From Pedobacter sp. ASV17 (lineage in GTDB: Bacteria; Bacteroidota; Bacteroidia; Sphingobacteriales; Sphingobacteriaceae), in the NCBI RefSeq assembly GCF_016429065.1, contig NZ_JAELTX010000026.1:1-46851 (forward strand): a DNA stretch of 46,851 nucleotides. Direction: 5' to 3'. Under the pieces are notes generated by a model. It saw nothing but the letters and a program-made list of their open reading frames with translations. It was not told the DNA's origin and searched no databases. Each line of letters opens with the position of its first letter. Within the stretch, counting starts at the first letter, position 1. A program made the position numbers and the translations under genes. Shown in pieces: positions 18,022 to 26,357 of this stretch.

Positions 18022-18717
18022 ATGATTGAAGTTAAGAATTTAGTAAAAAGCTACGGCGGTCGTACCGTAGTAGATATTCAAAGTTTAAACATTAGAGCAG
18101 GCGAAACCATTGGTCTAGTGGGAAACAATGGAGCGGGTAAAACCACATTTTTTAGAATGCTGTTGGATTTGATACGACCAGACAGTGGCGAAATCCTATC
18201 CAAGGATATTAATGTAGCTAAAAGTTCCCAATGGAAAGATTATACCGCTTCTTATTTAGATGAAGGGTTTCTGATCGATTACCTAACCCCAGAAGAGTAT
18301 TTTACTTTTATTGGTAGTTTGCATGGGCTAAGCATTGCCCACGTAGCTGATTATCTGAAGCAGTATGAAGAATTTTTCAATGGCGAAATATTGAACCGTG
18401 GAAAGTATATCCGAGATTTCTCGAAAGGTAACCAAAACAAGGTAGGCATTGCTGCGGCCTTAATGCAGAAACCTGAATTGTTGATCTTGGATGAACCTTT
18501 TGCCAATTTAGATCCTACTACCCAAATCAGGCTTAAAACCTTGATCAAGAACCTCAGCACTACGCAACGTTTAACTACGTTTATTTCAAGTCACGACTTA
18601 AACCACGTGACCGATGTATGTAATCGGATCATTTTATTAGAGAAAGGCCAAATCATTAAAGATTTCCATACGGATGAGAACTCTCTGAAGGAATTGGAGG
18701 CCTATTTTGGGGAATAA
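18022..18717 (+). CDS. ABC transporter ATP-binding protein
   Basis: 231 residues. Walker A GNNGAGKTT (34-42), a degenerate signature DFSKGNQNKVGIAAALM near 131-147 and Walker B LLILDEP with ANLDP near 153-164. The switch histidine lies in ISSHDLNH. It energises the DUF5687 permease encoded four bases upstream, forming a heteromeric exporter. Confidence 0.93.
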   Translation: MIEVKNLVKSYGGRTVVDIQSLNIRAGETIGLVGNNGAGKTTFFRMLLDLIRPDSGEILSKDINVAKSSQWKDYTASYLDEGFLIDYLTPEEYFTFIGSLHGLSIAHVADYLKQYEEFFNGEILNRGKYIRDFSKGNQNKVGIAAALMQKPELLILDEPFANLDPTTQIRLKTLIKNLSTTQRLTTFISSHDLNHVTDVCNRIILLEKGQIIKDFHTDENSLKELEAYFGE

Positions 18718-18862
18718 AATAATCGTGTAACGAGTTTGTTGTATAAAATTGTAGTCAATAATTAAGCAAAAAGGAGAGAGTTATATCTTTTCATTTGTTT
18801 GCTAATCAATGCTATTTGGCTAAAAAAGACGAATATTTTATACACTGATGTTAAATTGGCAT

Positions 18863-18870
18863 TACCTTTG
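18863..18870 (+). promoter_or_regulatory. -7 box TACCTTTG for the OmpA-family gene
   Basis: Exact TAnnTTTG match, 42 bases before the ATG at 18913. Confidence 0.5.
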
Positions 18871-18912
18871 AATAGTGGAATACACAACATTAGGAATTAA
18901 ACAACATAAGAA

Positions 18913-19593
18913 ATGATGACTACAAAATTTAAGACAGCAACTGTCGCTATAGCTTTATCGGTAGGTGCAATGATTTTTCAAAGCTGCGATAGCCTGACCA
19001 ATACTCAAAAAGGTGCAGGTATTGGCGCTGCAGCTGGTGGTGTAATAGGCGCTTTAATTGGAAAAAAAGCGGGTAACACTGCTGTAGGTGCTGTAATAGG
19101 TGCTGCTGTTGGTGGTACTGCTGGTGGTTTCATCGGAAAGAGAATGGATAAGCAAGCTGCAGAAATTCAACAATCAATTCCAGGTGCAGAAGTAATTCGT
19201 GAAGGTGAAGGAATTATTGTAAGGTTTGACAGCGGTATCCTTTTCGATTTCAACAAAACTGAATTGAAAGATGCGGCTAAAACTAACATTCAAACTTTAG
19301 CAGCTTCGTTAAACCAATATCCAGGAACTGACGTAAAAATAATTGGCCATACCGATAACGTAGGTACTGCTGCTGTTAACCAAACCGTATCTGAAAAAAG
19401 AGCTGCTGCGGTTAAAACTTATGCGGTTTCGCAAGGAGTTCCTGCATCACGTTTGGTAACTGAAGGTAAAGGTTTCAATGAACCCATTGCTGATAATGCA
19501 ACTGAACAAGGTCGTGCGGCTAACCGTAGGGTAGAGATTGTAATCGTTGCTAACGATCAATTGAAAAAAGAAGCTGCCGAAAAAGCTGGATAA
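18913..19593 (+). CDS. OmpA-family lipoprotein with glycine zipper (YiaD-like)
   Basis: 226 residues. The lipobox FQSC lies near residue 25. A glycine-zipper region follows (GAGIGAAAGGVIGALIGKKAGNT and GAVIGAAVGGTAGGFIG), which inserts in or packs against membrane. The C-terminal OmpA peptidoglycan-binding domain (about 100-215) shows FDFNKTELKDAAK, IIGHTDNVGT and GRAANRRVEI. It probably links the outer membrane to peptidoglycan. A strong terminator follows the stop. Confidence 0.92.
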   Translation: MMTTKFKTATVAIALSVGAMIFQSCDSLTNTQKGAGIGAAAGGVIGALIGKKAGNTAVGAVIGAAVGGTAGGFIGKRMDKQAAEIQQSIPGAEVIREGEGIIVRFDSGILFDFNKTELKDAAKTNIQTLAASLNQYPGTDVKIIGHTDNVGTAAVNQTVSEKRAAAVKTYAVSQGVPASRLVTEGKGFNEPIADNATEQGRAANRRVEIVIVANDQLKKEAAEKAG

Positions 19594-19610
19594 GCTTAGC
19601 TTAAATCATA

Positions 19611-19651
19611 AAAAAAATCCCCCAGTGATTGCTCGCTGGGGGATTTTTTAT
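19611..19651. terminator. Bidirectional rho-independent terminator
   Basis: TCCCCCA (19618-19624) pairs with TGGGGGA (19637-19643), extended by runs of A before and T after. It serves the OmpA gene and the convergent small hypothetical gene, whose stop codon (19648-19650) is in the T-run. Confidence 0.85.
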
Positions 19652-19992
19652 TCGTAAATATCTGCAAAGTAATGGATTGCTAGAGATCTTAGTAACATTT
19701 CCTGTTCTAATCCCACGTAAGCAGGGATTTGTTTAACTAGTTTCCAATGAGGCCAACCGTCTTGGTCAATCCCTTCCAATTCGTAAAAGCCCATTTCGCT
19801 TAACAAGCGACAAGTAGCAATATGCATCAATTCTTCTTTCTGCCTTTTGCTAAATTTACCTGGACCTTTTCCCAATTCCTGTACACCTATTAAAAACAGT
19901 ATTACTTTTAAATCTGGGATTTCCGAATCAAAATCCTGCGCAATCTTTTCTTGCAGTTCTTTCCATTTGATATTGATTTCGGATGGTTTCAT
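19648..19992 (-). CDS. Conserved hypothetical protein, 114 residues
   Basis: Soluble acidic protein, no signal peptide. Distinct blocks are KVILFLIGVQELGKG, FSKRQKEELMHIATCRLLSEMGFYELEG and WPHWK. I do not recognise a functional family, though the pattern looks conserved rather than random. An exact -7 box (TATATTTG) ends four bases before the ATG, so it is probably read from a leaderless mRNA. Confidence 0.7.
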   Translation of the reverse strand: MKPSEINIKWKELQEKIAQDFDSEIPDLKVILFLIGVQELGKGPGKFSKRQKEELMHIATCRLLSEMGFYELEGIDQDGWPHWKLVKQIPAYVGLEQEMLLRSLAIHYFADIYE

Positions 19993-19996
19993 AACA

Positions 19997-20004
19997 CAAA
20001 TATA
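19997..20004 (-). promoter_or_regulatory. -7 box TATATTTG flanked by TAACAC/GTGTTA
   Basis: Exact TAnnTTTG match four bases from the ATG at 19992. A 6-bp inverted repeat (TAACAC and GTGTTA, 7 bases apart) brackets the box and could be an operator. Confidence 0.5.
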
Positions 20005-20041
20005 GTGTTAATGATTTTCACATCGAGTAAAGGGGCTAATT

Positions 20042-21346
20042 TTACTTTGTACTGAATTTTACAACATATTCAGCGTCTTTTAAAGGATAACCGTCTTTTG
20101 ACCTGAAACTTCGATTGGTGATGATGAATTCATAATCCTGTTGAGGTTTTAATACAATATTCAGTACCAGGGTCCTGTCGTCATCCTCATGGCCTTTTAC
20201 CGTAGTGATTGGGAAATTGGCTTTGCCCTTTTCCGAAAAACTGATAGAATATCGTTTCGGGATCATTGGCTTGGAGAAGGTTATTCTTAGTTCCTTCACT
20301 GTTGTATCTACATTTTTGTCGCCGTTGTTAAATGGTGACATACTTACCACAGTGGGCTGCAATTTTTGATAAGCTTCCATAAGGGCTTTTTTATCTATTT
20401 GCTCAGAATAAAAGCCAGATTTTTCTAAGAAGAGTTCTACCGCTTGATCATTTCCAAAATCTAATTCTATGATATCTTTAACCGCTTGTTTTTTATTCTT
20501 GGCCTGTTGGTAATATGCTTTACAGATTTCGTAACCTACATAATAGCCTAAGTCTGCGTCTTCTGACCTTTGGCTTCCGTTATATAGCCAGTTCGTATAA
20601 TCGTTAAAGAACATTTCTTTTTTAAAAAGCTCCTTAATATTCGAAGCATTGGCTTTTCCGTAGCTCAGATATTTGGTTTGCATTGGCTTTTGGATAGACA
20701 ATTCAGCGATAAAATCACAGGAACCTTCTCTTATGGCTTGGCTTAACAAATTAGAACCATTCGGCTTTTGTTGGGTGTGGATATATTCGTGGATGTTTAA
20801 CGAAACAATATTATCCAGTGACTGCTCTTTGAAAACGTTCTTGAGCCAATTGCTTGTAAATTCAGAAACATCTGTAGTGGCATTTCCAGTCGCAATTTCA
20901 GCACCCACCAGCACCATATTATCTTTTACCGTACCACCTGATCTTAGCCCGCCAATAGTGAAGTACATTTCAGCAGGTTTTAGGTCGGGATAAATCTGTT
21001 TCAGTTTTTTAACCGCTTTCTCAAACTCAACAGTTTTGTATTTAATACTTAGGGTGTTTGGTCTGATCGAATTCCAGAATTTAGGCAGCTTATCTATCAA
21101 TTGTACCCAAAGCGTATCGTTATATTGTCGTGCTGCCATAAAAGCCTTAAGACCTTTGCTCCCTTTGTGGATATATTGCTCATTGATGATGGCAATTTTT
21201 TGAGGTAGGTCCTTTGCTTGTTGAATAGCATCGTAAGCAGTCCAAAAATGATCAATATCACTAGTGTATATGGAAGTTTGTTTTTGAGCGGATAGCGTTT
21301 TGCCCAAAACCATTAAAGCTAAAGCGATTAATATTCTCTTCTTCAT
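20042..21346 (-). CDS. HExxH zinc metallopeptidase-like protein with C-terminal Ig-like domain
   Basis: The frame is open further upstream, but the ATG at 21346 gives the signal peptide MKKRILIALALMVLGKTLSA (434 residues). The zinc motif HEYIH is at 186-190 and a likely third ligand Glu207 lies in REGSCDFIAEL, as in DUF2268/GldB-like proteins. The last ~100 residues (from VVSMSPFNNGDKNVDTT) resemble a bacterial Ig-like (Big_5) domain with ITFSKPM. Probably secreted or periplasmic. Whether it is an active protease is not known. Confidence 0.75.
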   Translation of the reverse strand: MKKRILIALALMVLGKTLSAQKQTSIYTSDIDHFWTAYDAIQQAKDLPQKIAIINEQYIHKGSKGLKAFMAARQYNDTLWVQLIDKLPKFWNSIRPNTLSIKYKTVEFEKAVKKLKQIYPDLKPAEMYFTIGGLRSGGTVKDNMVLVGAEIATGNATTDVSEFTSNWLKNVFKEQSLDNIVSLNIHEYIHTQQKPNGSNLLSQAIREGSCDFIAELSIQKPMQTKYLSYGKANASNIKELFKKEMFFNDYTNWLYNGSQRSEDADLGYYVGYEICKAYYQQAKNKKQAVKDIIELDFGNDQAVELFLEKSGFYSEQIDKKALMEAYQKLQPTVVSMSPFNNGDKNVDTTVKELRITFSKPMIPKRYSISFSEKGKANFPITTVKGHEDDDRTLVLNIVLKPQQDYEFIITNRSFRSKDGYPLKDAEYVVKFSTK

Positions 21347-21434
21347 ATGGTACATATGACAAAGAAAAAGTGCAAAAGTTGCATGCCTATAAAAAATAAT
21401 GATGAGGTGATTTCTCGGGGCGTTAGTTACCACT

Positions 21435-21463
21435 TTGATATCTGCGCTAAATTTCTAGATTTG
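21435..21463 (+). promoter_or_regulatory. Full Bacteroidota promoter of the Gfo/Idh/MocA gene
   Basis: TTG (21435-21437), an 18-base spacer and TAGATTTG (21456-21463) match the consensus in both boxes and spacing. The -7 box ends five bases before the ATG at 21469, giving a leaderless or nearly leaderless mRNA. Confidence 0.75.
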
Positions 21464-21468
21464 TAATT

Positions 21469-22485
21469 ATGAGACCTAAAATCAATGTAGGCTTAATGGC
21501 TTACGGTATGTCGGGTAAAGTATTTCACGCACCCTTTGTTCACCAAAATGATGGATTTAATTTTATAGCAGTTACCGAAAGGAGTAAAAAACAGGCGGCC
21601 CAAGATTATCCCCATATCACGAGTTACGATAGCATCGATCAATTGATTGCTGACGACAACATTGATCTGGTGATTATTAACACGCCTAACTATACCCATT
21701 ACGAGTATGCTAAAAAGTGCTTATTGGCAGGCAAACATATCTTGGTTGAAAAGCCTTTTACCGCAACAGTTGCCCAAGCTAAAGAGCTTTTTGCTTTGGC
21801 TAAAGAAGTAGGAAAGCATGCCTTAGTTTATCAAAACAGAAGATTTGATAGCGGATTTAAAATTACCAAGGAAGTTATTGATAGTGGCAAACTAGGCAAG
21901 CTGACCGAAGTGTATTTCCGCTTTGATCGTTATCGGAATGAAATAGGCCCAAAACTATTTAAGGAAGACAATAGCTATGAAGCCAGTGGATTGCAATACG
22001 ATTTGGGACCGCACCTGATAGATCAGGCCATCGCATTGTTTGGGAAACCAGAGAAGTTTTACAAGGTGTTGGCCAATAATCGTGAAAACAGTAAAGTAGA
22101 TGATTATTTCTTCATCCATTTATCCTATCCCAACCAATTAAATGTGTATTTGACCGCTACTTTATTGGCGGCAGATATTCCACCAGCCTTTGTGGTGAAT
22201 GGCGCTTCGGGTGCTTTTTCTAAAAACCATGGCGATGTACAGGAAGCACAGCTTTTGAAAGGGATGAAGCCCTCTGACGAAGGTTACGGTTTGGAGGTTC
22301 CAGAGGATGCGGGTAAACTGACATTGGTCAATAGTGATGGTGGTAGAGATGTTTCTTTGCTGACTTCTCCAATGGGTAATTATGGCGAATTATTTGAAGC
22401 CGTTTATCAAACTATTACAAACGATCAACCTTATCCCATCAGCCAAGAAGATATCATTGCCCAACTAGAAATATTAGAAAGTTAA
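21469..22485 (+). CDS. Gfo/Idh/MocA family NAD(P)-dependent oxidoreductase
   Basis: 338 residues. The N-terminal Rossmann fold has the slightly unusual dinucleotide motif GLMAYGMSGKVFHAPF (about 8-23) typical of the YhhX/YdgJ-like subgroup. The conserved EKPF catalytic-lysine motif is near residue 95. LGPHLIDQAIALFG near 183-196 holds the usual DxxxH-type helix. It probably oxidises or reduces a sugar or cyclitol; the substrate cannot be read from the sequence. Confidence 0.9.
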   Translation: MRPKINVGLMAYGMSGKVFHAPFVHQNDGFNFIAVTERSKKQAAQDYPHITSYDSIDQLIADDNIDLVIINTPNYTHYEYAKKCLLAGKHILVEKPFTATVAQAKELFALAKEVGKHALVYQNRRFDSGFKITKEVIDSGKLGKLTEVYFRFDRYRNEIGPKLFKEDNSYEASGLQYDLGPHLIDQAIALFGKPEKFYKVLANNRENSKVDDYFFIHLSYPNQLNVYLTATLLAADIPPAFVVNGASGAFSKNHGDVQEAQLLKGMKPSDEGYGLEVPEDAGKLTLVNSDGGRDVSLLTSPMGNYGELFEAVYQTITNDQPYPISQEDIIAQLEILES

Positions 22486-22515
22486 GTTCAAAAGACTTTA
22501 ACAATTGTTCATCAG

Positions 22516-22561
22516 TTCTCCATTCCGATAGGTTTCCATCGAAATGGAGAACAACCTATCA
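22516..22561 (+). ncRNA. Candidate pseudoknot or switching hairpin after the oxidoreductase gene
   Basis: A 15-base stem with one mismatch (22516-22530 with 22539-22553) has the loop AGGTTTCC. The segment GATAGGTT (22528-22535), overlapping the loop, is complementary to AACCTATC (22554-22561) directly after the stem. There is no T-run, so a simple terminator is less likely. This is a structure prediction by eye only. Confidence 0.4.
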
Positions 22562-22624
22562 TCGAACCTTCGCATCTTCATACATGCTTAATCTTTTCTG
22601 TTTAATGCCTTAACATTGGTAGGC

Positions 22625-22632
22625 TAGTTTTG
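22625..22632 (+). promoter_or_regulatory. -7 box TAGTTTTG for the phosphoesterase gene
   Basis: Exact TAnnTTTG match giving a leader of about 80 bases. The leader can pair GCGCCAT (22633-22639) with ATGGCGC (near 22679-22685). Confidence 0.45.
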
Positions 22633-22716
22633 CGCCATACATAGCAGCGAAATGAAATCGTCCTGTGAAATGAAAAATCATGGCGCTTCATTACCGCTAA
22701 AAACTAGAACAAGGCA

Positions 22717-24306
22717 ATGAAAAAAGTAATTATTAGAAGTATCCTATTCGTCTCTCTCACCTCTTCATCAGTATTTGCACAAGACATTAAGGGCTATGTG
22801 TACCATGATGAAAACGGCAACGGTAAAAAAGAAAAAAAAGAAGCTGGTTTGGCAGGTGTGGCCGTAAGTAATGGTGTAGAAGTAGTAAAAACTGATGCTA
22901 AAGGTGCGTATAGCTTGCCTAAGCGTGAGTCGCAGGTGATTTTTGTGATTAAACCCAGCGGTTACCAATCGCCTTTAAATGTAGATAACCAACCTGCTAA
23001 TTATTATATCCATAAACCAAAAGGCTCTCCAGAAGGTATGCAATTTGCAGGGAGCAAGCCCACTGGTCCACTACCAGCAAGTTTAGATTTTCCATTGGTT
23101 AAAAAGGAGGAAAGTGATGACTTTAGAGTACTTTTATTTGGTGATCCACAGCCATACACGCAAGAAGAATTGGATTTCTTTGAGAAGGACATCGTTAATG
23201 AAGTTATTGGAGTGAAAAATGTAGCTTTTGGCTTGAGCTTGGGAGATTTAGTGGGTAATGATTTAAACTTGCACAATCCGTATATTAAAGTGGTGAAAAA
23301 GGTAGGTTTGCCTTGGTACAACTTGATAGGTAACCACGATTTAAATTTCGATGCCAAAGTAGATAGCCTTTCTGACGAAACTTATGAAGCTAATTTCGGC
23401 CCTGCCAACTACTCTTTAAACTATGGTAAAGTGCATTTCATTGTATTAGATGATGTTTTGTATCCAGATCCAAGAAGTGGAAAAGGCTATTGGGGCGGTT
23501 TTAGGGACGACCAGTTCAAGTTCATCGAAAATGATTTGAAACACGTAAGCAAAGATCAGCTGATCGTTTTGGCTTTTCACATTCCGCTATTGAATAACGA
23601 TACCGATAAAGAAGGAAACTCGTTCCGTATGAAAGACAGAAAGCGTTTATTCGAATTGCTGAAAGACTTCCCTAATACTTTATCATTATCGGCTCATACA
23701 CATAACCAACGTCAAAATTATTATGGCAAAGCCGATGGTTGGTTACAGCAAAAACCACATCACGAATACAACGTAGGCACAACTTCTGGTGATTGGTATT
23801 CTGGTGAAATGAAAGAGAACGGTACACCAAGTTCAACCATGAGCGATGGCACGCCAAAAGGATATGCTTTTTTAAACCTCAAAGGGAATCAATACACGGT
23901 TGATTATAAGGTGGCGGGAAAAGGAGCTGAATACCAAATGGAGGTTTACCTTCCAAAAGTAGTGGAGCAGTATAAACGTACATCTGCTGGTGTTTATGTG
24001 AACCTTTTTATGGGCGGCAAAGGTGATAAAGTAACTTACTCCATTGATGGTGGCAAGTGGAATAACATGGCACATGTTGAAGCTATGGATCCTAAGTTTT
24101 TAGGGCTATTGACCAAGTTTGACGAAACAGAAACGTTATTGTCGGGCAGAAGACCTTCAAACGCTGTAATGAGTTCGCACTTATGGAGAGGTGATATTCC
24201 AGCGAAGTTACCCGCAGGTAAACATGAAATAGAAATTAAAGCCGTAGATCGCTACGGAAAAACGACTACTCAAAAAGTGAGTTATACGATTATAGAAAGG
24301 AAGTAG
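22717..24306 (+). CDS. Secreted calcineurin-like metallophosphoesterase
   Basis: 529 residues with signal peptide MKKVIIRSILFVSLTSSS and cleavage near VFAQ. An N-terminal beta domain (GYVYHDENGNGKKEKKEAGLAGV..., about 24-90) resembles SdrD-B/metallophosphatase N-domains. The catalytic domain has FGDPQ (Asp143), SLGDLVGND, GNHD (about 205-208), AFHIPL and SAHTHNQ, the standard two-metal ligands. A C-terminal metallophosphatase-C domain ends the protein. It hydrolyses phosphoesters in the periplasm or outside the cell; the substrate is unknown. Confidence 0.92.
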   Translation: MKKVIIRSILFVSLTSSSVFAQDIKGYVYHDENGNGKKEKKEAGLAGVAVSNGVEVVKTDAKGAYSLPKRESQVIFVIKPSGYQSPLNVDNQPANYYIHKPKGSPEGMQFAGSKPTGPLPASLDFPLVKKEESDDFRVLLFGDPQPYTQEELDFFEKDIVNEVIGVKNVAFGLSLGDLVGNDLNLHNPYIKVVKKVGLPWYNLIGNHDLNFDAKVDSLSDETYEANFGPANYSLNYGKVHFIVLDDVLYPDPRSGKGYWGGFRDDQFKFIENDLKHVSKDQLIVLAFHIPLLNNDTDKEGNSFRMKDRKRLFELLKDFPNTLSLSAHTHNQRQNYYGKADGWLQQKPHHEYNVGTTSGDWYSGEMKENGTPSSTMSDGTPKGYAFLNLKGNQYTVDYKVAGKGAEYQMEVYLPKVVEQYKRTSAGVYVNLFMGGKGDKVTYSIDGGKWNNMAHVEAMDPKFLGLLTKFDETETLLSGRRPSNAVMSSHLWRGDIPAKLPAGKHEIEIKAVDRYGKTTTQKVSYTIIERK

Positions 24307-24669
24307 TAGCAAGAATTAATAACGGTACGTCATTTCGACCTTGTGGAGAAATCTTTGGATGTGCTAATCAAGTCGAAAGATTTCTCTCCTTGAAATTCGC
24401 GACTGCGTTTCAGATGTAATGGCGGATAGGTTTCAATGGCCCAGACCCTAAAAATTCAATCGGTCTAGCACCGCAGAAAGAAAAAATAATATTGTCGTCA
24501 TTGCGAGGCACGAAGAGCAATCTCTCAAATCAGTAAAGATTGCTTCGTGTCTCGCAATGACGTTTTGATTTGATGGCACTGCTCGTCCCTACAAACTCCT
24601 CTGGTTTTTCAAATCAAATAATTGCATAAACGTGATGGCAACAAATTAGTTTAAATTTGCCATTATTTA
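24307..24669. repeat. Intergenic region with two palindromic elements
   Basis: It holds a degenerate CGTCATTTCGA element (about 24331-24418) with AGAAATCTTT and AAAGATTTCT inner arms, and a CGTCATTGCGAGG element (24496-24562) with a 2-base insertion in its left arm. No gene is seen. Confidence 0.8.
24496..24562. repeat. CGTCATTGCGAGG palindrome, second full copy
   Basis: Left arm 24496-24523, right arm 24537-24562, 13-base loop. Compared with 7994-8058 the arms carry changes on both sides (GGCACGAAG with CTTCGTGTC), partly compensatory. Confidence 0.85.
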
Positions 24670-24677
24670 TACTTTTG
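24670..24677 (+). promoter_or_regulatory. -7 box TACTTTTG for hutH
   Basis: Exact TAnnTTTG match, 21 bases before the ATG at 24699. No TTG at the usual -33 spacing. Confidence 0.5.
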
Positions 24678-24698
24678 CGGCAACCAGATAAAATCGAT

Positions 24699-26189
24699 AT
24701 GACCAATTACGAAATAGGCAGTAATGTGCTAAGCATTGCCGTTTTGCAGGAAATTATACAATCAGGAAATAGCATTGCACTATCCACAGCAGCTACCGAC
24801 CGTATTATAAAGTGTAGAGCTTATTTAGATGAGAAATTAAGCCGAACCGAAGACCCTATCTACGGAATTAACACAGGTTTTGGCTATTTGCAGAATGTAA
24901 AGGTAGAGGCAGATAAACTCACCCAACTTCAACATAACTTACTCCTATCTCACGCTTGTGGTACTGGACAAGAAGTGCCAAAACCTATTGTGAAGCTGAT
25001 GCTATTGTTGAAAATACAATCGTTAAGCTATGGACATTCCGCAGTGGCATTAACTACCGTTCAACGGTTAGTCGATTTTTATAATCATGATATTTTGCCT
25101 GTGGTGTATACCCAAGGTTCTTTGGGTGCCTCAGGGGATTTAGCACCTTTGGCGCACTTGGCCATTCCGTTAATTGGCGAAGGAGAGGTTTGGTACAAAG
25201 ATCAAAAAATAAGTACGCAAGCACTTTATCAGCAACTAGGCTGGCAACCGCTTACCTTGCAAAGTAAAGAGGGTTTGGCCTTAATTAATGGTACTCAATT
25301 TATGAGTGCTTATGGCGTAAATTGCTTATTGCAGGCCAAACGTTTATTGGCTTGGGCCGATGCCGTAGCCGCCATTGCGATTGATGCTTTTAATTGTCGC
25401 ATCGATCCATTTTTGAGCCTTAGCCATGTAATCAGACCACATCAAGGACAGTTGCAAACTGCTGAAAATATCAGAAAGTGGTTAGAAGGAAGTGAACTTA
25501 TTTCCCAACAAGGCAAGCAAACGCAAGACCCCTACTCGTTCCGATGTGTGCCACAGGTACACGGAGCAAGTAAAGACAGTGTAGCTTATATCCAATCGGT
25601 TTTTGAAACGGAAATCAACGCCGTAACTGATAACCCAAATGTTTTTCCTGATGAAGATTTGATCATCTCGGCAGGAAACTTTCACGGACAGCCATTGGCG
25701 CTTACGTTGGATTTCCTTTGTATGGCATTGGCCGAGATTGGTTCTATTTCAGAAAGAAGAACTTTCCAGTTGATTTCGGGAACAAGGGGTTTGCCTCCTT
25801 TCTTGGTAAAAGAAGCAGGACTTAATTCGGGGCTGATGATTACCCAATACACCGCAGCGTCTATTGCCAGCGAAAACAAACAGTTATGTACCCCTGCATC
25901 GGTTGATAGCATTGTAAGCAGTAACGGACAGGAGGATCATGTGAGCATGGGCGCTAATGCGGCAACCAAATGCTTACGTGTGGTAGAGAACGTGGAGCGC
26001 ATTTTGGCCATCGAGCTGATTACTGCTACACAGGCTTTAGATTTACGTAAACCGTTAAAATCATCGCCTCAAATAGAAGCTTTGTCAAATGATTTTAGAA
26101 AAGTAGTAAGCTTTAACGATGCAGATAGGTTGTTGGCGAATGACATCAAATCTGCCGTTCAATTTATTCGAAGCGAAGTCTTTAACTAA
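24699..26189 (+). CDS. hutH: Histidine ammonia-lyase
   Basis: The ATG at 24699 is the start (MTNYEIGSNVLSIAV, 496 residues); a TTG 42 bases upstream would overlap the promoter. The enzyme converts L-histidine to urocanate and ammonia, first step of the Hut pathway. The self-formed MIO prosthetic group comes from Ala144-Ser145-Gly146 in GSLGASGDLAPLAH. Other family blocks are YGINTGFG, ALINGTQFM and QEDHVSMGANAA. hutU lies 6.4 kb downstream in the same direction; hutI and hutG are not in the window. Confidence 0.95.
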   Translation: MTNYEIGSNVLSIAVLQEIIQSGNSIALSTAATDRIIKCRAYLDEKLSRTEDPIYGINTGFGYLQNVKVEADKLTQLQHNLLLSHACGTGQEVPKPIVKLMLLLKIQSLSYGHSAVALTTVQRLVDFYNHDILPVVYTQGSLGASGDLAPLAHLAIPLIGEGEVWYKDQKISTQALYQQLGWQPLTLQSKEGLALINGTQFMSAYGVNCLLQAKRLLAWADAVAAIAIDAFNCRIDPFLSLSHVIRPHQGQLQTAENIRKWLEGSELISQQGKQTQDPYSFRCVPQVHGASKDSVAYIQSVFETEINAVTDNPNVFPDEDLIISAGNFHGQPLALTLDFLCMALAEIGSISERRTFQLISGTRGLPPFLVKEAGLNSGLMITQYTAASIASENKQLCTPASVDSIVSSNGQEDHVSMGANAATKCLRVVENVERILAIELITATQALDLRKPLKSSPQIEALSNDFRKVVSFNDADRLLANDIKSAVQFIRSEVFN

Positions 26190-26267
26190 CAAGCTTTGCA
26201 AACGATGATAATCAATATAATTATATAAATCATAAGGTTGTTGATTTAGGAAAGTTAAGCGTAATCT

Positions 26268-26348
26268 CGTCATTTCGAACGCAGAGAGAAATCTAGCATC
26301 ATTACACTGGCCCGCTAGATTTCTCCTCCTTCGTTCGTCGAAATGACG
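26268..26348. repeat. CGTCATTTCGA palindrome
   Basis: Left arm begins CGTCATTTCGAACGCAG and contains GAGAAATCTAGC; the right arm begins GCTAGATTTCTC and ends GTCGAAATGACG. It lies between the convergent ends of hutH and the ABC operon and may act as a terminator. Confidence 0.8.
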
Positions 26349-26357
26349 GTTTTATTG

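Noticed and set aside
16545..18717. Gliding or type IX secretion component
   Set aside because: Layout and motifs fit a two-gene DUF5687 ABC exporter; no Gld or Por motif is seen.
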